From: Dendrosporobacter quercicolus
GTDB lineage: Bacteria > Bacillota > Negativicutes > DSM-1736 > Dendrosporobacteraceae
Direction: 5' to 3'
Assembly (NCBI RefSeq): GCF_900104455.1
Contig: NZ_FNHB01000003.1
Coordinates: forward strand, 1-64,000
Length of the DNA: 64,000 nucleotides
Below the pieces are notes generated by a model. It was given only the letters and a program-made list of their open reading frames with translations, was not told the origin of the DNA and searched no databases. The position numbers and the translations under genes are program-made. Of this stretch, positions 53,413-63,400 are shown one piece after another. Numbering within the stretch: position 1 is the first letter of the stretch; each line of letters starts with the position of its first letter.

Positions 53413-53446
53413 AAAGCCGGCCAGAGAAAGGGCCGGCTTTTCTTTT
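53413..53446 (+). terminator. Rho-independent terminator
   Basis: AAAGCCGGCC pairs with GGCCGGCTTT around AGAGAAAG, then TTCTTTT. It ends the redox operon. Confidence 0.85.
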
Positions 53447-53639
53447 GACATTATCAGAAAATAAAAACATTGCAAAAAAACCTTGGCTTTTGCTACAATT
53501 TACGTATAATGAATATAATTGTTATCTTTTTTAAGGCGATAAATGTTTTCGGACCGAATACAAATTTGTATCAACAGTCAGCAGACTGCCTGGTCCGGGG
53601 AAGAAATTTTATTTGAACAATTACTGAGGAGTGTGGAGC

Positions 53640-53909
53640 ATGAAAATCGTAGTTACGATTGTTGGACAAGACCGGGTAGGAATTATTGCTATGATCAGCA
53701 ATATTTTAGCTGAAAACAACGTCAATATTTTAAACATCAATCAGAATATTGTGGATGGGTTTTTTAATATGGTCATGATTGCCGACATGGCCGGCGGAAA
53801 AATCAGCTTAAAAGATTTACAGCAGTTATTGCGGGGAAAAGGCGCGGAAATCGGACTGGATATCAAAGTTCAGCATGAGGATATCTTTCAGAGCATGCAT
53901 CGCATTTAG
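53640..53909 (+). CDS. ACT-domain protein (UPF0237)
   Basis: 89 aa, one GcvR-type ACT domain ([34 protein letters not shown]). Such proteins bind amino acids or nucleotides. ATG 53640 has GAGGAG 8 bases upstream. It is followed after 68 bp by the UPF0210 gene, a pairing kept in many Firmicutes. The function is not established. Confidence 0.92.
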   Translation: MKIVVTIVGQDRVGIIAMISNILAENNVNILNINQNIVDGFFNMVMIADMAGGKISLKDLQQLLRGKGAEIGLDIKVQHEDIFQSMHRI

Positions 53910-53977
53910 CTTGGTTTAAGCTTGACAGAATCTCTTTGAATAAAAATACAGTTTATTTAGCATTTGGAGGATATGTA

Positions 53978-55336
53978 ATGTTAACCATTCAGGATATATT
54001 AGAGACCAATCGCATGATTGCCGAGAACAAGCTCGATGTCCGGACAATCACCATGGGGATCAGCCTGCGGGATTGCGCGCATCCCAACATTAAACAGTTC
54101 TGTGAAAATATTTATGAGAAGATTACCCGTTCCGCCGAATACTTGGTACAAACCGGCGAAGATATTGAAGCTGAATATGGCGTACCCATTATTAACAAGC
54201 GGATTTCGGTAACTCCGATCGCCATTGCCGCTGAAAGCTGCCGGACCGACAGCTTTGTGCCGGTGGCGGAAGCGCTGGATGCAGCGGCTAAGGCAGTTGG
54301 CGTAAATTTCATTGGTGGATTTTCCGCACTGGTGGAAAAAGGCTATACCAATGGCGACAAAGTACTGATCAATTCCATTCCCCAGGCGTTGGCCACCACC
54401 GACAGGGTTTGTTCATCGGTAAATCTTGGCTCAACCAAAGCCGGAATCAATATGGACTGTGTAAGGGAAATGGGCGAAATTATTAAGCGTACGGCTGAAC
54501 TGACCAGGGATCGTGATGCGCTGGGCTGCGCCAAACTGGTGGTTTTTGCCAATGTGCCTGAGGACAATCCGTTTATGGCCGGCGCTTTTCACGGCGTGGG
54601 CGAGCCGGAGAAAGTCATTAATGTCGGCGTTAGCGGTCCGGGGGTTGTGAAACGGGCGCTGGAAGATATCAAAGGAGCCGACTTCAGTACCGTTGCCGAA
54701 ACCATTAAGAAAACAGCCTTTAAGATAACCAGGGTCGGCCAGCTTGTCGCCCAGCAGGCATCCCGCCGCCTGGGCGTACCTTTTGGAATTATTGATTTAT
54801 CTCTGGCGCCCACTCCCGCGGTGGGGGATAGTGTAGCTCATATTCTGGAAGAAATGGGCCTGGAAAGCTGCGGCGCTCCAGGGACTACCGCCGCACTGGC
54901 TTTGCTCAATGATGCGGTGAAAAAAGGCGGTTTGATGGCCTCCTCTCATGTCGGCGGGCTAAGCGGCGCCTTTATTCCGGTTAGTGAAGACGCGGGAATG
55001 ATTGCGGCTGTTGAATGCGGTAGTTTAAGTCTGGAAAAGCTGGAAGCGATGACCTGTGTTTGCTCTGTGGGCCTTGACATGATCGCCGTCGCCGGTGATA
55101 CTACAGCCGCAACAATATCCGGCATTATTGCCGATGAGGCGGCGATCGGCATGATCAATAATAAAACCACCGCTGTACGGATTATTCCGGTTCCCGGGAA
55201 AAAAGTCGGGGATACTGTTGAGTTCGGCGGTTTACTGGGGTACAGCCCTATTCTAAAGGTAAGTAAATTCAGTTCGGAGTCTTTTATTGCCAGGGGCGGG
55301 CGAATTCCCGCACCTATCCGCAGCCTGACGAACTGA
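53978..55336 (+). CDS. PFL-fold UPF0210 family protein
   Basis: 452 aa. Characteristic blocks are [67 protein letters not shown] and [17 protein letters not shown]. The fold resembles pyruvate formate-lyase but no glycyl radical motif is present; the biochemical role is unknown. ATG 53978 follows TTGGAGG; the longer frame from 53936 overlaps the spacer. It pairs with the ACT protein upstream, which might be its sensor. Confidence 0.92.
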   Translation: MLTIQDILETNRMIAENKLDVRTITMGISLRDCAHPNIKQFCENIYEKITRSAEYLVQTGEDIEAEYGVPIINKRISVTPIAIAAESCRTDSFVPVAEALDAAAKAVGVNFIGGFSALVEKGYTNGDKVLINSIPQALATTDRVCSSVNLGSTKAGINMDCVREMGEIIKRTAELTRDRDALGCAKLVVFANVPEDNPFMAGAFHGVGEPEKVINVGVSGPGVVKRALEDIKGADFSTVAETIKKTAFKITRVGQLVAQQASRRLGVPFGIIDLSLAPTPAVGDSVAHILEEMGLESCGAPGTTAALALLNDAVKKGGLMASSHVGGLSGAFIPVSEDAGMIAAVECGSLSLEKLEAMTCVCSVGLDMIAVAGDTTAATISGIIADEAAIGMINNKTTAVRIIPVPGKKVGDTVEFGGLLGYSPILKVSKFSSESFIARGGRIPAPIRSLTN

Positions 55337-55496
55337 CTAGTAGCAGGGAGAAATAGCACTGATTCTCAATGGCAGGCGGTAATTACCAGCCTGCCATTCG
55401 TACTGCGCATTGGCCGCTGTTGGCGTTTCCTTCGAGTACCTGTCTATGTTGCGAGTCGCTGTCTTAAGGAAATTTAAAAAATCCGAGGTGATCACT

Positions 55497-56132
55497 ATGC
55501 GGGTGACGAAAGCTGTAAAAGCGCAAATGCTGGATATCCTGGCCCGTACTTATGCCGGTACCAAAACCGCCCTTCATTATTCTTCCCCGTTTGAACTCTT
55601 AATTGCAGTGGTGTTATCCGCCCAGTGTACTGATATACGGGTGAATAAGATTACCGCCCGGATATTTCCCGAACTCAATACGCCGGCAAAGATTCTCGCC
55701 CTGGGGCAGGAACGTCTGGAGGAGGCAATTCGGGACTGCGGCCTGTTTCGCAGTAAAGCCAAAAATATCCTGGAAACCTGCCGGATATTATGCACAGAAT
55801 ATGGCGGTGAAGTTCCTGCGACCTTTGATGAACTGGTAAAGCTGCCCGGTGTGGGGCGAAAGACGGCCAATGTTGTATTAAGCCAGTTATTTGACGTTCC
55901 GGCCATCGCTGTAGATACCCATGTATTTCGGGTCTCCAACCGGCTGAAACTGGCGACAGGCGCAACCCCGCTGGAAGTAGAGCAGGGGTTAATGAAGGCA
56001 ATTCCCCGTCATCAATGGAGCCAGGCTCATCATTGGTTAATCTGGCATGGCCGGTTAGTATGTAAAGCCCGTGTACCCGAATGCGACAATTGTCCTCTGG
56101 TTTCCTTATGTCCAAGCGGCAAAAAGAGTTGA
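55497..56132 (+). CDS. nth: Endonuclease III (base-excision DNA glycosylase)
   Basis: Removes oxidised pyrimidines and cleaves AP sites. 211 aa with the helix-hairpin-helix LPGVGRKTANVVL carrying the catalytic Lys (about 120), the catalytic Asp in VDTHVFRVSNRL (about 138) and the [4Fe-4S] ligands in CKARVPECDNCPLVSLC at the C-terminus. ATG 55497 has GAGGTGATC upstream; the longer 55410 frame has no ribosome site. It is a typical full-length bacterial Nth. Confidence 0.95.
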   Translation: MRVTKAVKAQMLDILARTYAGTKTALHYSSPFELLIAVVLSAQCTDIRVNKITARIFPELNTPAKILALGQERLEEAIRDCGLFRSKAKNILETCRILCTEYGGEVPATFDELVKLPGVGRKTANVVLSQLFDVPAIAVDTHVFRVSNRLKLATGATPLEVEQGLMKAIPRHQWSQAHHWLIWHGRLVCKARVPECDNCPLVSLCPSGKKS

Positions 56133-56284
56133 TGCAGACCGTTGCATAAATATAAAAATTTTATTATAATTATACAGTAGTCTAGTCTGATCCACTTGCG
56201 ATGTCAACGCGGTCAAGCGAAAAAAACGTAAAAGAACCCGGAGGGATATAGGTTGCAGAAAAACCAGCGAGGGGAGGGGTATTG

Positions 56285-56737
56285 ATGCTTTATCGTAAAC
56301 CTAAATTTAAAGATGTGGAAACCATTCATAAGCTGATTAACCATTATGCGGACCAGGGACTGATGCTGCCCCGTTCGCGCAATATATTGTATGAAACGCT
56401 GCGGGATATGATTGTGGCGGAGCAGCATGGCGCTGTTGTCGGCGTAGGCGCTCTGCATTTAGTCTGGGATGAACTGGCGGAAATCCGGGCGATGGCAATT
56501 GCCCCGGAAGCAGCCAAGCAGGGCGTTGGCCGCAGCATTGTTGAAGCTCTGGTTCTTGAGGCCCGGGAACTTGGTGTAAAGACGTTATTTACATTAACCT
56601 ATCAACCAGGCTTTTTTGCTAAACTGGGCTTTGCGGAGGTTGGTAAAGAAGCGCTGCCGCATAAGGTCTGGAAAGAATGTATCAACTGTCCTAAGTTTCC
56701 CAACTGTGATGAGACGGCAATGATAAGAACAATCTAA
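56285..56737 (+). CDS. ArgA-like GNAT N-acetyltransferase
   Basis: 150 aa, GNAT fold, close to the short amino-acid N-acetyltransferases (ArgA type) of clostridia. Features are KFKDVETIHKLINHYADQGLMLPRS, AEIRAMAIAPEAAKQGVGRSIVEALV (acetyl-CoA loop) and FAKLGFAEVGKEALPHKVWKECINCPKFPNCDE with the Cys cluster at the C-terminus. It may make N-acetylglutamate for arginine synthesis. GAGGGGAGGGG precedes ATG 56285. A long hairpin terminator lies 110 bp downstream. Confidence 0.85.
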   Translation: MLYRKPKFKDVETIHKLINHYADQGLMLPRSRNILYETLRDMIVAEQHGAVVGVGALHLVWDELAEIRAMAIAPEAAKQGVGRSIVEALVLEARELGVKTLFTLTYQPGFFAKLGFAEVGKEALPHKVWKECINCPKFPNCDETAMIRTI

Positions 56738-56848
56738 CAGCCAAGTCATTAGCCCGAAAATGCTGAAAATGCAAGAGCATTGAGATGCTCCCTGCGGCAT
56801 GGCTGATCATAGGAATAGTTAACTGCTTTGCGGGCTTAAACGATCCCC

Positions 56849-56901
56849 GGGGGCTGTCTTTGCGCGATTTTTTTAATGGCCGCGCAAGACAGTCCTTTTT
56901 A
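56849..56901 (+). terminator. Terminator in the gap before the siderophore locus
   Basis: GGGCTGTCTTTGCGCG pairs with CGCGCAAGACAGTCC (one bulge), then TTTTT. It insulates the siderophore genes from upstream transcription. The rest of 56738-57080 has no recognised gene. Confidence 0.75.
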
Positions 56902-57080
56902 TATGAAAAAGCGCTGACTGGACGCGACGGGCAAAGAGCTTGCAGGGGAGCGGGAATGGAGCTTTTACTGCTTAAGTTGAAAGTGATGCGTTTTACCTAT
57001 AATTGGAAGATAATGAAGGATAAAAGGCGCAAATAACACCATTATTTATAAAAATTAGAAATTTTAACCAATAATAAGCT

Positions 57081-57101
57081 TTGACAATAATTATCATTAT
57101 C
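57081..57101 (+). promoter_or_regulatory. Fur box overlapping a -35 element
   Basis: GACAATAATTATCATTATC (57083-57101) matches 16 of 19 positions of the Fur consensus GATAATGATAATCATTATC. TTGACA (57081-57086) overlaps it, so iron-loaded Fur should block this promoter. The -10 is weak. Confidence 0.75.
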
Positions 57102-57278
57102 ACTTAAGCTAGCGTTATGAATTCTTTCTCTTAATCAACAAGGGGACAGGTCAAAAAGCAGATGTACCCGCCGGGTTAAGGGCTGATAAGGTACTACAAA
57201 GGTGGCCTGTCTTTTTCCGGACAGGCGGAACGAAATTGTCTGCAACGCAAACAGCAGGGACTTAGAAGGAGGAAGAAA

Positions 57279-58094
57279 ATGAATGGGTTGTTGAAAATAA
57301 AGAAACAGCAAAAGGATCATAAAACGATTATTGATTTTGCCGGAAGTAAAATAGGCAATGGAAACTTTGTTGTGATCGCCGGTCCGTGCGCAGTGGAAAG
57401 CCAGGAGCAGATGTTTATGACTGCAAAGGTAATCCAGGATATGGGAACCATATTTATGCGGGGCGGCACCTTTAAACCAAGAACAAACCCGTATTCATTC
57501 CAGGGGCTGGGGATTGATGGATTAGGTATTTTGGAACAGGCCAAAAAGAAATACAATGTCATTGTTAGTACAGAAGTGATGAGTACGGAAATGGTTGACG
57601 TTGTTTCCCGCAATGTGGATATTTTACAAATCGGGTCAAGAAATATGCAGAATTTTGATTTATTGAAGAAGGTAGGAAAAACAAGTCTGCCGGTGATTTT
57701 AAAACGAGGGCTTTCCGCAACGATTGAAGAGTGGCTGGCGGCGGCTGAATACATTATGTGTGAAGGCAACCGGAATGTAATACTGTGCGAAAGAGGAATA
57801 AGAACCTTCGAAAAATATACAAGAAATACCTTAGACCTGAGTGCTGTATTGGCGGTCAAGCAGCTTAGCCATCTGCCGGTGATTGTAGACCCGAGCCATG
57901 GCACCGGCAGAAGTGATATGATTTTGCCAATGGCCAAAGCGGCGATGGCCATTGGCGCCGACGGCATTATGATTGAGATTCATCCCAATCCGGGGGAAGC
58001 TCTGTCTGATGGAGATCAATCGATCAACTTTGCGGGTTTTACGGATTTGATTGGCGAAGTGCAAAAATTAAAAAAAGTATTTAATTATTGCTAG
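57279..58094 (+). CDS. aroF: 3-Deoxy-7-phosphoheptulonate synthase (DAHP synthase)
   Basis: Joins PEP and erythrose 4-phosphate, the first step of the shikimate pathway. The 271-aa class I-beta enzyme shows FVVIAGPCAVESQEQM, MRGGTFKPRTNPYSFQGLG, LQIGSRNMQNFDLLK, LKRGLSATIEEWL and VDPSHGTGRSDMI, all substrate- or metal-binding blocks. It lacks an N-terminal ACT/regulatory extension of any size. Being the first gene behind a Fur box, it probably raises chorismate for dihydroxybenzoate during iron starvation. The next gene starts 8 bp downstream. Confidence 0.93.
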   Translation: MNGLLKIKKQQKDHKTIIDFAGSKIGNGNFVVIAGPCAVESQEQMFMTAKVIQDMGTIFMRGGTFKPRTNPYSFQGLGIDGLGILEQAKKKYNVIVSTEVMSTEMVDVVSRNVDILQIGSRNMQNFDLLKKVGKTSLPVILKRGLSATIEEWLAAAEYIMCEGNRNVILCERGIRTFEKYTRNTLDLSAVLAVKQLSHLPVIVDPSHGTGRSDMILPMAKAAMAIGADGIMIEIHPNPGEALSDGDQSINFAGFTDLIGEVQKLKKVFNYC

Positions 58095-58101
58095 TAACGA
58101 A

Positions 58102-58839
58102 ATGCCCAAAATACGAATCATGGAATTTGACGAGCCGCAATTGGATCAGGATGCTCCCCTTAGCTTACCAACCTGTGAAATACAGGTCTGGCAGGCTTAT
58201 ACACCGGCCTTTAACGCCCGGGTTCAGGAATTGGCGGCGCTCCTTTCCGGCGAGGAAAGCAGGCGGATGGGACGGTTTTATTTTCAACAGGACCGTGTCC
58301 GGTTTGCCGTAGCTCATGGAATCCTGCGGAAGTTGATCAGCCGCTACCTGAACACTCGGCCCCGGCGAATTGATTTCCGCAATGGTTCTAAGGGAAAGCC
58401 CGAACTGTATGGGCCTTGCGCCGTAGCGGATTTTTTCTTTAACATTTCCCATTCTCATCAACTGGTAGCTTTAGCCTTTTCCAAAATCCGGCATATTGGC
58501 GTTGATGTGGAGCATATCCGGGCTATTCCGGACTTTGAAGAAATGGCCGGTTATTATTTTCATCCAACGGAGAGCGCGGTGCTGCAAAGTCTGCCCTGCA
58601 GCAAAAAGCAGCAGTATTTTTTTGATTGCTGGACCTGTAAAGAGGCGTTTGTTAAAGCGACGGGAGATGGTTTAAGCCGCCCGCTGCATTCATTTTTTAT
58701 CTGTGCGGACAATAAAACGGCGCATGGCATTCTTCGTATCAAGGGCGAAGGGGCCGCCGACTGGCGAATTCTGCCCTTCGAGCCTGTCCGGGGTTATGCC
58801 GGCGCGGTCGCGTTCAGGGGTAACCCGCCGGGCGGTTAG
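58102..58839 (+). CDS. sfp: Sfp-type 4'-phosphopantetheinyl transferase
   Basis: Loads the phosphopantetheine arm on NRPS carrier domains. The 245-aa pseudodimeric PPTase has GSKGKPELYG, FNISHSHQLVALAF and IGVDVEHIR (about 132, Mg site). WTCKEAFVKATGDGLSRPLHSFF follows near residue 175, with WxxKEA holding the remaining Mg ligand. It is in the same operon as aroF and near dhbB and the NRPS, whose carrier domains are the expected substrates. Confidence 0.93.
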   Translation: MPKIRIMEFDEPQLDQDAPLSLPTCEIQVWQAYTPAFNARVQELAALLSGEESRRMGRFYFQQDRVRFAVAHGILRKLISRYLNTRPRRIDFRNGSKGKPELYGPCAVADFFFNISHSHQLVALAFSKIRHIGVDVEHIRAIPDFEEMAGYYFHPTESAVLQSLPCSKKQQYFFDCWTCKEAFVKATGDGLSRPLHSFFICADNKTAHGILRIKGEGAADWRILPFEPVRGYAGAVAFRGNPPGG

Positions 58840-59070
58840 GCAGAGCGCTTAGGCTGTGGAAAAGCTCTGTGACCGGCTCTTGGTTTTTCGGCCTGCGGCA
58901 GGCTGTGTTTTTGGATATTGCCAAATCCAAACTGCGGTTCGGCCGCACTTTCCCATGGCTGCGAAGTCATGGGCTTTTACTATTTTCGGCTTTAATCTGC
59001 GGCAGGGTGTCCTGGTTCAGTTTATTCCATAATTTAGAAAAATATCTAGGAAAAATGGAAAAAAGTCCAT

Positions 59071-59134
59071 TTGCCATTAGTTTCCATTTTGTTATACTGG
59101 TAAAAAACAAACAGTGATAATGAATATCATTGCT
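59071..59134 (+). promoter_or_regulatory. Promoter and Fur box before dhbAB-NRPS
   Basis: TTGCCA (59071-59076), 16 bases, TATACT (59093-59098). A Fur-like box, GATAATGAATATCATTGCT (59116-59134), lies just beyond and includes the palindromic core AATGA-ATATCATT. Repression downstream of the start site fits Fur control. Nothing else was recognised in 58840-59070. Confidence 0.65.
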
Positions 59135-59270
59135 GAAACAAAGAAGAAATTTTCCGGAGGATAGCCGGAAAGGGCCGCCAGACATTGGAGGCCGAATCAG
59201 CCGTTTGTTTTTGACAGACTCCGGGTTTAAGCCGGGGAACAGCTATGGAGGCAGGGAAAGGAAGGAAACA

Positions 59271-59508
59271 ATGGATTTTTAAACATAGCAGGAAAGATTG
59301 CGCTGGTAACGGGCGGTGCGCAGGGTATCGGGGCGTTGTCGTCCGGGCCTTATGCGCAGCCGGAGCCGCACTGGCCGTGCTGGATCAGAACGAGGCCAAA
59401 CTCAGCAGTTTGGTGAATGAGCTGAAGGCGGCGGGCTGCCAGGCCGCCGCTTTTGCTGTCGATGTCAGTGACAGCGAAGCGGTGGAGCAGGGGCCGATAA
59501 AAATTTAA
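59271..59508 (+). pseudogene. dhbA: Broken 2,3-dihydro-2,3-dihydroxybenzoate dehydrogenase
   Basis: A good ribosome site (AAGGAAGG) precedes ATG 59271, but the frame stops after three codons (T5 in place of an expected T6). In the next frame LNIAGKIALVTGGAQGIG gives the SDR nucleotide motif. A second shift near 59333 leads to VVVRALCAAGAALAVLD and SLVNELKAAGCQAAAFAVDVSDSEAVEQ. The ORF then ends with unrelated GPIKI and stop, about 170 residues too early. Catalytic YxxxK is missing. It is in the exact position of dhbA before dhbB. It is therefore nonfunctional, unless the two one-base losses are sequencing errors; the truncation would remain. Confidence 0.85.
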
Positions 59509-59520
59509 AGGAGTGATTTA

Positions 59521-60426
59521 ATGTCTATTCCGGCTATTTTACCCTATTCAATGCCTCTGGAAGCCGATTTACCCTCAAACAGAGCCTGGTGGAAGGCTCA
59601 TTCGCAGCGCGCCGTGCTTCTGATTCATGATATGCAGCAGTATTTTCTTAGTGCCTATCAGCCGGAGGCGTCCCCGGTGGCGGAGCTATTGGAAAATATC
59701 AGGCTGTTAAAAACCCGGTGCGCAGAGTTGGGGATACCGGTTGTTTATACGGCCCAGCCCGGTGCGCAGCAGCCCGAAGACCACGCCCTGCTCCGGGATT
59801 TTTGGGGACCGGGACTGGCTGATGAGCCTGAGCAGGCCAAAATAGTGGACGCCATTGCGCCCGGTGAAAACGACACGGTACTGACAAAGTGGCGCTACAG
59901 CGCCTTTAAACGGACCAAGCTCAGGAAATTTATGCAGGAGCGGGGTCGTGATCAGCTGATCATTTGCGGCGTTTATGCCCACATTGGCTGCCTTTTAACG
60001 GCCGGGGACGCATTTATGCAGGATGTCCAGACCTTCTTTGTTGGTGATGCGATGGCCGATTTTTCTTTAGCGCATCATCAGATGGCGCTAAAATATGCGG
60101 CGGATAATTGCGCCGTGATCACCTCCACCGCGCTGTTGCTTGACGAACTGAAAAGCAGCAGCCCGTCAGCGCAGAAGTTAGCCGGCGAGGCGGAAGCTCC
60201 GGGCCTGACGCTGCAGCAGGTACGTAACCAAGTCGCCGAGCTTTTGGGCGAAACAGCAGCCGATATGAAGGATAGCGAAAATTTAATTGACCGGGGCTTA
60301 GATTCAATCCGCATGATGAGCCTGGTGGAAAAATGGCGTAGGGTCAGGGCTGACCTGACGTTTGTAAAGCTGGCGAAAGAGCCGACCATTGCTACCTGGT
60401 GGCGGCTGTTGTCTGCGGCAAGATAA
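59521..60426 (+). CDS. dhbB: Isochorismatase with aryl carrier domain
   Basis: Hydrolyses isochorismate to 2,3-dihydro-2,3-dihydroxybenzoate and carries activated DHB. 301 aa. The isochorismatase domain (about 1-210) shows LLIHDMQQYF (catalytic Asp), WRYSAFKRTKL (Lys) and LIICGVYAHIGCLLTAGDAFM, where the usual Cys is present. The aryl carrier domain (about 220-300) contains DRGLDSIRMMSL with the phosphopantetheine Ser. It belongs to the same transcript as the NRPS. Note that dhbC and dhbE are not in the window. Confidence 0.95.
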   Translation: MSIPAILPYSMPLEADLPSNRAWWKAHSQRAVLLIHDMQQYFLSAYQPEASPVAELLENIRLLKTRCAELGIPVVYTAQPGAQQPEDHALLRDFWGPGLADEPEQAKIVDAIAPGENDTVLTKWRYSAFKRTKLRKFMQERGRDQLIICGVYAHIGCLLTAGDAFMQDVQTFFVGDAMADFSLAHHQMALKYAADNCAVITSTALLLDELKSSSPSAQKLAGEAEAPGLTLQQVRNQVAELLGETAADMKDSENLIDRGLDSIRMMSLVEKWRRVRADLTFVKLAKEPTIATWWRLLSAAR

Positions 60427-60467
60427 AAATCCGGTTGATACCTAAAACCATGAGGAGGTAAGGCTGA

Positions 60468-63400
60468 ATGTCTATTTGTCTGGACGCCCGCCGGGCATTG
60501 TCCGGCGCGCAGGCCGGCATCTGGTTTGCGCAACAGCTGGAACCGGACAATCCGGTTTACAATACGGGTGAATATATCGAAATTAAGGGCAGGCTTGATT
60601 TGCCTTACTTTGAAATGGCGCTGCGGCAGGCGATTAAGGAAGCGGAAGCCTTGCACGTTCAATTCGGTATTGCCGAACAGGGTCCCTGGCAGGTGATCCG
60701 GCCGGCCGCTGACTTTCCCTTGCATTTTTTTGATGTCAGCAATAAAGAGAACCCACGGGAGGATGCCCAAAAGTGGATGCAGGAAGATCTGGCCCGGCCG
60801 ATTGATCTCAGTCGTGATCCGCTGTTCTGCCAGGCTTTGTTTACCGTCGCGCCGGACCGGTATCTGTGGTATCAGCGAATTCATCACATTGTGATCGATG
60901 GCTTCGGGTATTCGCTGATTGCTCAACGGGTAGCCGGCATTTATACGGCGCTGGTCAACCGGCGCAGCTTTGAGGAGGGCGCTTTTGATCCCTTGCATTT
61001 GCTGCTGGAAGAAGATGCGGCTTATCGCCGGTCGGAAGATTTTGAGCGCGACCGTCAGTTCTGGCTGGCTCGTTTTGCCGATCAGCCGGAGGTGATTGGT
61101 TTAGCGAACGGCGCTCCCGGCACTCCGCAGAGCATTCTGCGCCAGCAGGCAAACCTGCCGCCAGCCTCTGCCCGGAAGCTGGAGGACAAAGCGCGCAATG
61201 CCGGAGGAAGCCTGTACGAACTGTTGATTGCGGCTACTGCGGTCTATGTACACCGTTTGACCGGAGCGTCGGATATCATTCTTAGTCTGCCGATGATGGG
61301 CCGGCTGGGTTCGGCCTCTCTGAACACGCCCGGCATGGTCATGAACCTGCTGCCGCTTCGTTTGCTGGTGCAGCCGGCTATGGGGCTGGCGGAGCTGGTA
61401 AAACAAGTGCTGAAGGAAATCCGCAGGCTGAAGCGGCATCAGTACTACCGTCATGAGGAATTGCGCCGCGATCTTAAGTTGATTGGCAGCAACCAGAGAC
61501 TGACCGGCCCGCGGGTCAACATTATGCCGTTTCCCTATGGGCTGGACTTTGCCGGCAGTAAAGGGATCACCCATAAGCTGACAACCGGTCCGGTCGATGA
61601 CTTGGCCATCAATGTCTATGATCAGTCCGACGGCAATGGGCTGCGGATTGACTTTGAAGCTAACCCTGAAATTTATAGCGACGAAGAACTGCTTGTTCAT
61701 CAACGGCGGTTTTTACAGTTTCTGCAAAGCCTTGCGGTTGCCGGACACGAGCAAAACATCGGCAAGCTGGACATTCTTCTGCCTGAGGAACGCGAGCAGG
61801 TTCTGGTGCAGTGGAACCAAACGGCGCAGGCGCTGCCGCCGGCCGGCCTGACAGCGCTGTTTGAGTGGCAGGCTGTAAAGAATGCCGGGCTGACCGCCCT
61901 GGTATGCGGCGACAGCGCTTTACGTTATGATGAGTTAAATCAGCGGGTAAACCGTCTGGCGCATCTGCTTATCGATCAGGGACTGGGCCCGGAGCAGTTT
62001 GTCGCCCTGGTTCTGCCCCGGTCGATTGAAATGGTGATTGCCATGCTGGCGGTCATCAAGACCGGAGCCGCCTACTTGCCCATTGACCCGGATTATCCGG
62101 CTGACCGGATCGCTTTTATGCTGGAGGACGCCAGCCCGGCCGGCCTGATTACCAGTTCGGCGGTTGCAGACCAGGCCCCTGGCAAGCGCGGGCAGTTCCG
62201 GCTGGTTCTTGACACGGCGGAGACTGCTGCGGCGCTGGCCGGGTATCCTGATACCAATGCCGGCCTGGGCCGCCAGACGGCCGACCGGCTTGCTCCGGTC
62301 TATGTGATTTATACGTCCGGTTCTACCGGTGTGCCGAAAGGCGTCGTTGTTACGGCGGAAGGATTATGGAATTTTATGGCATGCATGCAAAACCGGTTTT
62401 TGCTGACCGAACAGGACCGGCTTCTGGCTGTGACGACAATCGCTTTTGATATTTCGGCGTTGGAAATATACCTGCCCCTGATCAGCGGAGCGCGCTGCAT
62501 TATTGCGAAAAAGGAAGAGGTTCATGATTTGCAGGCGTTAAGCAACAAACTTGAGCAAAATCAAATTACCATTATGCAAGCGACGCCAACGCTCTGGCAT
62601 GCTCTTATCACACATTATCCCGACAAGCTGCGGGGCCTGAGGGTTCTCGTCGGCGGGGAAGCGCTGCCGGCCGGCCTTGCAGCTTCTTTGCATGAACTGG
62701 AATGCCAGGTGACAAATCTGTACGGCCCAACGGAAACGACCATTTGGTCCTCCGCTGCTGCACTTGATTCCGCGCAGGCAGGAGCGCCTTCCATTGGGGG
62801 CCCAATCTGGAATACGCAATTGTATGTTCTGGACAGCGGGTTAAAGCCTGTGCCGGCAGGCGTAGATGGCGAGCTGTATATTGCCGGCGCCGGTCTGGCC
62901 CGTGGTTATTTCGGCCGGCCGGGGCTGACGGCTGAGCGGTTTGTGGCTGACCCGTACGGAGCGGCGGGCAGCCGGATGTACCGAACCGGTGATCTTGTCC
63001 GTTGGCGTTCGGACGGTACCTTGGACTACATTGGCCGTGTCGATCATCAGATCAAAATGCGGGGGTTCCGGATTGAGCCGGGCGAAATTGAGGCCGTGCT
63101 GGCCCGGCATGACGACATTGAGCAGGTCAGGGTGATTCTCCGTGAGGACCAGCCGGGCGATAAGCGGTTAGTGGCCTATATCGTGCCGGCCGGACAGGCC
63201 GGTTCCGATGCAGCCGCACTGCGCCGTCATGCGGGCAGCCATCTGCCTGACTATATGGTGCCGTCCGCCTTTGTGATCATGGATAAACTGCCCTTGACGC
63301 CAAACGGCAAACTCAACCGTAAAGCGCTGCCGGCTCCTGACCGGGCGGCAAGCGCGGCGACTGCCCGCGAACCCCGAACGCCGCAAGAAGAAATTTTGCG

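Noticed and set aside
56785-57036. 83-codon frame in the gap after the acetyltransferase
   Set aside because: It spans a terminator hairpin and lacks a ribosome site and any recognisable domain.
57120-57278. T-box leader upstream of the DAHP synthase
   Set aside because: AAAGGTGGCC loosely recalls the T-box core but the NNGGUGGNACCGCG motif and the stem I features are missing.
60078-60998. 306-codon minus-strand frame across dhbB and the NRPS start
   Set aside because: Shadow of two clear genes on the other strand.
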